Positions 59,234 to 64,000 of a stretch of DNA of 64,000 nt are shown here, one piece after another (position 1 is the first letter of the stretch; each line of letters opens with the position of its first letter). The notes under the pieces are model-generated. The model searched no databases, was not told the origin of the DNA, and saw only the letters and a list, made by a program, of their open reading frames with translations. The stretch comes from JAXIPB01 sp045403155. Its GTDB lineage: Bacteria; Actinomycetota; Actinomycetes; Mycobacteriales; Micromonosporaceae. Location: positions 1 through 64,000 of the forward strand of contig JAXIPB010000013.1 in assembly GCA_045403155.1 (NCBI GenBank), in the 5' to 3' direction. A program made the position numbers and the translations under genes.

Positions 59234-60226
59234 TCACTTGACCGACGCGAGATCAGCCAACCAGGCCGGCGCACCTCGAGCCCCGGCGCGGCGGTAGAGC
59301 CCGGCGATGATCAAGGGGACCGCGAGCAGAACGCCGGACCCGTACGCTGGCACTTGCCACGCAAACTCCAACGCGACAAGCAGATTCGACGGTCCGAAGC
59401 CGCGGCCCTCCGGCGCGGCATCGCCGAGGCGTCCGACTGCATCCGCAAAACACCACGTCGTGACCGCCAGAAACGTCGCCCCGACAACGATCGGCGCCCA
59501 CCACGGCAGCCGGTCGCCGATCACGATCGTGTACAAGACCCCACCGGCCACTATGGATCCTGCCAGCGCCAGGTATAGCACAGGATCGGAGCCGAACTCG
59601 ATGTACGGCGTGGGGACGGAGACCCCCATCCAATTGATCGGATCGTCGGCATGGACGACCGTGCGGGTGACCGTGCCGAATCCGACCATGACCCAGACGC
59701 CGACCCCTGCCACGCACGCCAGAGCCGCACCGAGAAAAGGCTGGAGGCCGGGGCGTCGAGCGGAAACGTCGACCGGTGCACGGGTAATCGCGACCACAAT
59801 GACGGCCACCGCTAGCACCGCGCCGGCAACCGTCGGCACGGCGTCGCGCTCCCAGGCACGCTGCAGCAGCAGGGCGTCAGACCTGATCGGGTCATGCGCA
59901 CCGGGATCCGTGAGGTCCAGTCGTGGATAGCCGTGTCGGCGTTGCACGTACTCGCCGAGGACCAGCATCGCCAGGGATATCAGCGCGAGGGCGACGGGCA
60001 GGCGTCGCGCTCGTCGTGCACTTAGGAGGAGCACGGCGAAGATCGCACCCGCGACCAGGCTGCCGGCAACGACGATGACGATGCCGTCCAGCCGATACGG
60101 GGTTGGCCACAGCGACTCCGCGACGACCAGGGCGCCGAAGCGCTCCGCTGCTCCGGACGAAGCCGTCGCCACCACGAGGGCGACCAGGCCACCCAGCCAG
60201 CCAAGTACGTGACCAACACGGCGCAT
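59234..60226 (-). CDS. Multi-helix membrane protein of unknown function
   Basis: A 330-residue protein starting at ATG 60226, where GGAGG lies five bases upstream; the in-frame GTG at 60238 overlaps that ribosome site and is rejected. About seven membrane helices (VLGWLGGLVALVVATASSG, GIVIVVAGSLVAGAIFAVLL, LYLALAGSIVAGGVLYTIVI, WWAPIVVGATFLAVTTWCFA) surround an extracytoplasmic loop rich in Asp and Arg (YPRLDLTDPGAHDPIRSDAL). I do not recognise the family. The 266 bp between it and the DUF1648 gene contain a minus-frame scrap (SFVWLLGGTLGCVALLLVPL, stop near 58999) without a start codon, perhaps a remnant. Confidence 0.7.
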   Translation of the reverse strand: MRRVGHVLGWLGGLVALVVATASSGAAERFGALVVAESLWPTPYRLDGIVIVVAGSLVAGAIFAVLLLSARRARRLPVALALISLAMLVLGEYVQRRHGYPRLDLTDPGAHDPIRSDALLLQRAWERDAVPTVAGAVLAVAVIVVAITRAPVDVSARRPGLQPFLGAALACVAGVGVWVMVGFGTVTRTVVHADDPINWMGVSVPTPYIEFGSDPVLYLALAGSIVAGGVLYTIVIGDRLPWWAPIVVGATFLAVTTWCFADAVGRLGDAAPEGRGFGPSNLLVALEFAWQVPAYGSGVLLAVPLIIAGLYRRAGARGAPAWLADLASVK

Positions 60227-60501
60227 AGTTGCCTCCACGTGAGCGAGGGTGCTTCAGGCACAGCGTCTAACACCATCACCGGAGCCGGACATGCCACCAT
60301 CGGCCGAGCGGTGCGAACGTCCCAAGCCCAGATTCACCTACCAAGATCTCTACTGGCGGTTGGATTGTGTTGCTCCGCGTCACCTTTCCACCGCAGATTG
60401 CGGTCTTGCCGGCCGGAAGCCACAGGTCAGCGCAACTGCTGATCCTGCGGCTTCCATTTTTGGCGCAGCGAATCAACTTCCGTGGATTCGAACAGATGCA
60501 C

Positions 60502-60801
60502 CTAATGAGCGACGAGTGTCGACCGCTCGGCGATCCCCAGCGGCTGGCGGGCGAATGAATTCGCCGCGTCCACCTCGTAGCAGAGGTTGCGGCTCGAGTC
60601 ACCGAGCGTGTCGTCGACATACGACTGCACGTCGGCGACGCTGTTCGACTCCCACAGGCAGGTCGCGCCCGACCCGTCCCCCGCCGGATAGAACTGCAAC
60701 GCCGTGGCGCCCTCCGGGGCTCCCTCGTACTTGATGAGCTTCTCGCCGCGGGAGAACGCCTCGCGGGGATTGAGGAATGTGTGCTGAACGACGACGTACA
60801 T
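60502..60801 (-). CDS. Small protein of unknown function (99 residues)
   Basis: GAAGAGGAG precedes ATG 60801. The 99-residue product (MYVVVQHTFLNPREAFSRGE, ALQFYPAGDGSGATCLWESN, VADVQSYVDDTLGDSSRNLC) has the strand-helix-strand-strand-helix rhythm and the aromatic strand ends of a dimeric alpha/beta-barrel protein, similar in outline to small nickel-binding or EthD-like proteins. No signal or membrane helix. It lies 124 bp after the TPR-LuxR regulator gene on the same strand and may be in its transcript or under its control. Confidence 0.7.
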   Translation of the reverse strand: MYVVVQHTFLNPREAFSRGEKLIKYEGAPEGATALQFYPAGDGSGATCLWESNSVADVQSYVDDTLGDSSRNLCYEVDAANSFARQPLGIAERSTLVAH

Positions 60802-60925
60802 GGCTTGCTCCTCTTCTCGATCGGCTGTTGGACGTCACGACCATACGAAGGCGCGGCGGCACGGATCATCGCCGGAACTGACCAAACTTGTGACACCCGA
60901 CGATGGTGAGAATTCAGTAGTTGCG

Positions 60926-62545
60926 TCAGGCCAGGCGATGTTCGAAGGCGTACGCCGCCGCCGCGGTCCTCGAGGAGACCCCGAGCTTGCCGAAGATGTT
61001 CTGCAGGTGGCGTGCCACGGTGTGCTCGCTGATGACCAGCGCGGCCGCGATCTCGCTGTTCGACCGCCCGGACGCCACCAACCGGAGCACCTCGATCTCG
61101 CGAGGGGTGAGCCGTTCGTCTGTGCCGTCGCGTCCGATCAGCGCCTCGACCCGCGCCTGATCGGGCTTGGCACCGAGCTGTCCGAACGCTGCCCGAGCGG
61201 TGTCCAGTTCGAGGTCAGCAGTGTCGTGATCGCCGACTGCCCGGCACGCCAGGCCGATCAGAACCCGGGCTCGGGCTGCCTCGTAGGGGATCCCCAGACG
61301 CTGCCACGCCTCCATCCCGGGTCGCAACGCGATCAACGCTTCCCGCGGCTCCTCGCGCGCCACCAGTAGCGCACCCTTGGCACATGCCGCCATCGCCGCG
61401 ACGGCGCCACCAACGGTGGACGCGATCGCCTCGAGTTCGTCCACAGCGGCCCGGGCCCGGTCGAACTCGCCGACCGCGAGGGTAATCTCGACGTAAGCGG
61501 GCAGCAGGCGGGCGCGACGCAGCGTTTGCGTCGACTCCCCGGTGGCACGTCGGATCGCGGCGGCGGCGGAATCGGGGTTGCCCTGCGCCAGGCGCAGCAA
61601 GGCAAGGCCGGGCTGGGGTTCGTATCCGAGCGCGTTCGCCTCGCGGAAGGATCTTTCGGCCGCGGCGAAGTCGCCCCCAAGACGATGCATCTCACCCTGC
61701 ACGTAGGCCGCCTTGCCGCGAACGAACTGGTTGAGCTGGCCCGCGGTGTGCGTGGCGGCGCGCTCGCTCTCCTCATAGGCAATCGCCCAGGAACCGCTCA
61801 GGTGATGCAGTTCTGCCCGGCGCACCAGGCAGAACCCGAAGTGCTCCTCCATCTCCGGCTGACCTTCGCACCATCGGGCAAGCGCCTCGGTCCACGCGCG
61901 TGCGTGGTCCAAGGCGTACCCGTCGACGCAGTACGAGATCGTGTTGCAGTACAGGATCCCGGTGACGACGGGCGACAGCTGACCCTCGCTGGCGACAACG
62001 AACATCTCATCGACCATTCGCAGCCCGTCCGTGACCCGGCCCATGTTGATCAGGGCCCGCCCCTGCTCCCCTCGGGCGAGCCAGAGCAGGTCGGCGTCGT
62101 CGAACCGGCGGGCGATGTCCGCGACCTCGCCTGCCGTCGCGTAGCCCGACTCGTAGTCCCCGGTCCCCATTTGCTGTAACCAGGCGGGGATGAGCAGCCA
62201 GCCCCGCTCGGCGCCGTCCTCACCGGATTCGTCGAACAGCCGTTGCGCGCGAGCGAACCATCCGCCGGCGGGCACGGCATGACCTCGGAACAGCAGACTG
62301 TGGCCGATCCGGACCGCAGGCAGGACGTTGCCCGCCTCGAGGTGCGCCCTGTGTGCCCGTTCGAGCGCGGTCACGTACACACCCGTGTCGCCCACCATGT
62401 ACGCGGACCGACCCAGCGCCTCAAGATCGCACGCGGATAGAGCGGCCGCGCGATCGGCCTCAGACAGCGCCAGATACGCCTCGCGCCAGGCCGCCCGCAC
62501 AAAGGCTTCCCGTCCGCGATCGAGGAGTGCGACGGTGTCCGTCAC
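60926..62545 (-). CDS. LuxR-family regulator with TPR-like region, no ATPase
   Basis: A 539-residue protein from GTG 62545 (TDTVALLDRGREAFVRAAWR). The first 470 residues are a run of paired helices of TPR type (LALSEADRAAALSACDLEAL, ARRFDDADLLWLARGEQGRA), and the last 60 residues a LuxR helix-turn-helix (LTPREIEVLRLVASGRSNSE, ISEHTVARHLQNIFGKLGVS). It lacks the P-loop ATPase of the LAL proteins. TACGCT six bases before the GTG may be the -10 box of a leaderless transcript; the frame upstream to 62767 is low in family resemblance and is not used. Targets are unknown; the small gene at 60502 is a candidate. Confidence 0.85.
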   Translation of the reverse strand: MTDTVALLDRGREAFVRAAWREAYLALSEADRAAALSACDLEALGRSAYMVGDTGVYVTALERAHRAHLEAGNVLPAVRIGHSLLFRGHAVPAGGWFARAQRLFDESGEDGAERGWLLIPAWLQQMGTGDYESGYATAGEVADIARRFDDADLLWLARGEQGRALINMGRVTDGLRMVDEMFVVASEGQLSPVVTGILYCNTISYCVDGYALDHARAWTEALARWCEGQPEMEEHFGFCLVRRAELHHLSGSWAIAYEESERAATHTAGQLNQFVRGKAAYVQGEMHRLGGDFAAAERSFREANALGYEPQPGLALLRLAQGNPDSAAAAIRRATGESTQTLRRARLLPAYVEITLAVGEFDRARAAVDELEAIASTVGGAVAAMAACAKGALLVAREEPREALIALRPGMEAWQRLGIPYEAARARVLIGLACRAVGDHDTADLELDTARAAFGQLGAKPDQARVEALIGRDGTDERLTPREIEVLRLVASGRSNSEIAAALVISEHTVARHLQNIFGKLGVSSRTAAAAYAFEHRLA

Positions 62546-62642
62546 GGGGTCAGCGTAGCGCCGGAGCGCACCGCACGCCCGGTCGCCGCGTACGTGTGCC
62601 CGGCGGTCCGCGTGGACCGAGGCCGCACGCTGACATGCGGCA

Positions 62643-63530
62643 CTAGTTGTGGCCGCGCATCGCGGGGATGACGGTTTGTGTGACCACTTCGAAGACCGCC
62701 TCTTCGCGCGGTTCCTCGTGCCAGTGTTGCGGCCAGTACAGCACGAACTCGTCGATGCCGACCTCACGGAGCCGACCGATCATGTCCGTGAAGTAGTCGA
62801 CCGACTCCCAGGGCGTCAGCGGCGGAAGGCACACCACCGAGTGCCGGATAGCCTTGGGATCCCGCCCGACCTTCGCGCAGAGGTCGTCAAAGCGCCGGCT
62901 TCGTTCGGCCGTGATGGAGTAGAAGGCATCGTCGGTCGGTAGGCCGTACCCGCCCCATGAACTCCATGCGTCGCCGTACCGTGCGGCAATGCGCAGCATC
63001 CGCGGCCCGTGCGCGGCTACAGTAATCGGTGGCCGCGGCCGCTGTACCGGCTGGGGGATCGTCTCCGCCGCGGTGCATCGGTAGAAGCGGCCCTGGTAGT
63101 TCGTCACCTCCTGACGAAGGAGTAGGTCGACCAGCTCCACGAACTCGGCGAATCGAGCGACCCTGTCGGCGGTCGACTCGTCGAGCGCAATGCCAGCGCC
63201 GGCTGAAGGATCACCCACGCCGAGGCCAACCTCGACCCGCCCCCCGCTGAGGTGATCGACGGTCATTGCGGCCTTGGTCGTTGTCACCGGTTCCCGAAAG
63301 TACAGGCTGGTCACGAGTGTGCCGATCCGAATACGCGATGTGGCCCCGGCCATCATCGTCAATGTCGTCGGACCATCAAACATCGTGTGGCGTGGTCGGT
63401 CGGGCTCCACAATGGTGTCGCAGTTCCATAGCACGTCGAATCCGAGCTGCTCGGCGTCGCGCCACCGCCGCTGCAAAGTCGCCAATGGCAGGTGTTGATA
63501 CTGGTACGCGCAGAAACGCAGATCTGCCAT
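62643..63530 (-). CDS. LLM-class (F420-dependent) oxidoreductase
   Basis: A 295-residue luciferase-like monooxygenase-family protein starting at ATG 63530 with GAGGTGAT upstream. Typical segments are LQRRWRDAEQLGFDVLWNCD, TLTMMAGATSRIRIGTLVTS, DHLSGGRVEVGLGVG, YQGRFYRC and RPRPPITVAAHGPRMLRIAA. In actinobacteria most stand-alone members use coenzyme F420 rather than FMN; the sequence does not settle which. The substrate is unknown. It lies between the TPR-LuxR gene and a response regulator, all on the minus strand. Confidence 0.88.
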   Translation of the reverse strand: MADLRFCAYQYQHLPLATLQRRWRDAEQLGFDVLWNCDTIVEPDRPRHTMFDGPTTLTMMAGATSRIRIGTLVTSLYFREPVTTTKAAMTVDHLSGGRVEVGLGVGDPSAGAGIALDESTADRVARFAEFVELVDLLLRQEVTNYQGRFYRCTAAETIPQPVQRPRPPITVAAHGPRMLRIAARYGDAWSSWGGYGLPTDDAFYSITAERSRRFDDLCAKVGRDPKAIRHSVVCLPPLTPWESVDYFTDMIGRLREVGIDEFVLYWPQHWHEEPREEAVFEVVTQTVIPAMRGHN

Positions 63531-63596
63531 ATCCGGATCACCTCTGCTCGACTCGACTGCTTGATTATTGTGCAGGAGTCCAGGCTTGGACGTTGG

Positions 63597-64000
63597 TTAT
63601 GGCGCAGGCCGACCAGCGGCCGGCTGCACCAGCCCGACCTCGTAGGCCGCGATCACGAGCTGGGCCCGGTCGTGAACGCCAAGTTTCAACATGGCCCGGT
63701 TGACATGAGTCTTCGCGGTGTGCGGGCTCACGACCAGATGGGCCGCTATGTCCTCATTGGACATGCCCGCCGCGACCAGCGCGAGGACTTGGCGCTCCCG
63801 GGCCGTGAGCGAGGCCACGGCATCCTCCTGTGTCGTGCGCGTCTGGTCGGGTTGGGTGAGAAACCGGGCGATGAGCGACTTCGTGGCGGTCGGTGACAGC
63901 AACGCGTCACCGCGATAGACGGTACGGATGGCGTCGAGCAAGTCGTCGGGTTCGGCGTTCTTGCCCAGGAAGCCGCTGGCGCCGGCACGCAACGCCTGGA
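63597..64000 (-). CDS. NarL-family response regulator, N-terminus off window
   Basis: The C-terminal 133 residues of a response regulator whose start lies beyond the right edge. The visible part has the end of the receiver domain (RAGASGFLGKNAEPDDLLDA, where the Lys is the conserved switch residue) and a full LuxR-type helix-turn-helix (LTARERQVLALVAAGMSNED, VSPHTAKTHVNRAMLKLGVH). A sensor kinase gene would be expected upstream, outside the window. The phospho-acceptor Asp is not within the sequence. Confidence 0.88.
   Translation of the reverse strand, partial: QALRAGASGFLGKNAEPDDLLDAIRTVYRGDALLSPTATKSLIARFLTQPDQTRTTQEDAVASLTARERQVLALVAAGMSNEDIAAHLVVSPHTAKTHVNRAMLKLGVHDRAQLVIAAYEVGLVQPAAGRPAP

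Noticed and set aside
1..64000. Insertion sequences, prophage genes, integrase or attachment sites
   Set aside because: No transposase, integrase, or phage structural protein motif was seen on either strand, despite several deletions.
1..64000. tRNA, rRNA or known riboswitch
   Set aside because: No cloverleaf with a GTTCGA-type T loop plus acceptor pairing, and no rRNA-like stretch, was recognised by eye; a covariance search would be needed to exclude small RNAs.

Overview
The window is GC-rich DNA from a filamentous-type actinobacterium. The signs are dense GC-biased coding, many GTG starts, SigE-family sigma factors, LAL/LuxR and SARP-type regulators, an F420-type LLM oxidoreductase, a class A penicillin-binding protein, PepN and several apparently leaderless genes. 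A Micromonosporales-like host is a reasonable guess but cannot be proved from the sequence alone. I see no rRNA, tRNA, CRISPR array, prophage or insertion sequence; the region looks like an accessory or chromosome-arm segment rich in regulators, secreted proteins and decayed genes.

Layout. 1-9.8 kb: an AAA-ATPase regulator running off the left edge, a decayed epoxide-hydrolase-like gene, a cyclase-homology/LuxR fusion, a secreted amidohydrolase, a frameshifted S33-type peptidase and a frameshifted sensor kinase followed by its intact response regulator. 9.9-22.2 kb: an ABC exporter, a VOC protein, PepN, a membrane-protein/XRE pair with a readable promoter and operator, a frameshifted SARP-type regulator, a methyltransferase, an NlpC/P60 hydrolase, a CAP-domain secreted protein and the 3-prime stub of a penicillin acylase. 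22.2-35.3 kb: a SigE/anti-sigma-like pair, a PBP with a very long repetitive cytoplasmic tail, a LAL regulator, a vanadium-haloperoxidase-like secreted enzyme, a 17-residue repeat protein, an Eis-like acetyltransferase, a DivIVA-like coiled coil and an AlkZ-like glycosylase. 35.5-42.8 kb: a DMT transporter, then a probable defence island in which two toxin-antitoxin pairs bracket a GmrSD-like DUF262/DUF1524 protein and a helicase-associated protein. 43-51.4 kb: a second SigE/anti-sigma-like pair, a second LAL paralogue, a lipoprotein, a PadR module with a textbook promoter, a chitinase with a large internal deletion and membrane proteins. 51.4-57 kb: a tightly overlapping three-gene operon (membrane alpha/beta hydrolase, HExxH peptidase, MBL-fold hydrolase) divergent from a PH-like protein. 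57-64 kb: a phosphoesterase, membrane proteins, a TPR-LuxR regulator, an LLM oxidoreductase and the C-terminal part of a NarL-type response regulator at the right edge.

The most interesting signals are four. First, an upstream architecture (two TAGGYARCC-like direct repeats about two helical turns apart, then CCCGATTTCA, then TACCGTCG, with the last spacings identical) lies before both the haloperoxidase gene and the 56.4-kb gene, suggesting a small regulon, possibly of the LAL paralogues. Second, the three-gene peptidase/MBL/hydrolase operon has no function that I recognise. Third, the repeat protein at 30.9 kb. Fourth, the TA-flanked restriction-like island.

Several otherwise well-conserved genes are broken by single-base shifts, three of them next to short C runs. 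Assembly or polishing errors are a live alternative to true decay there. The chitinase, penicillin acylase and hydrolase lesions involve large losses and are better candidates for genuine pseudogenes.
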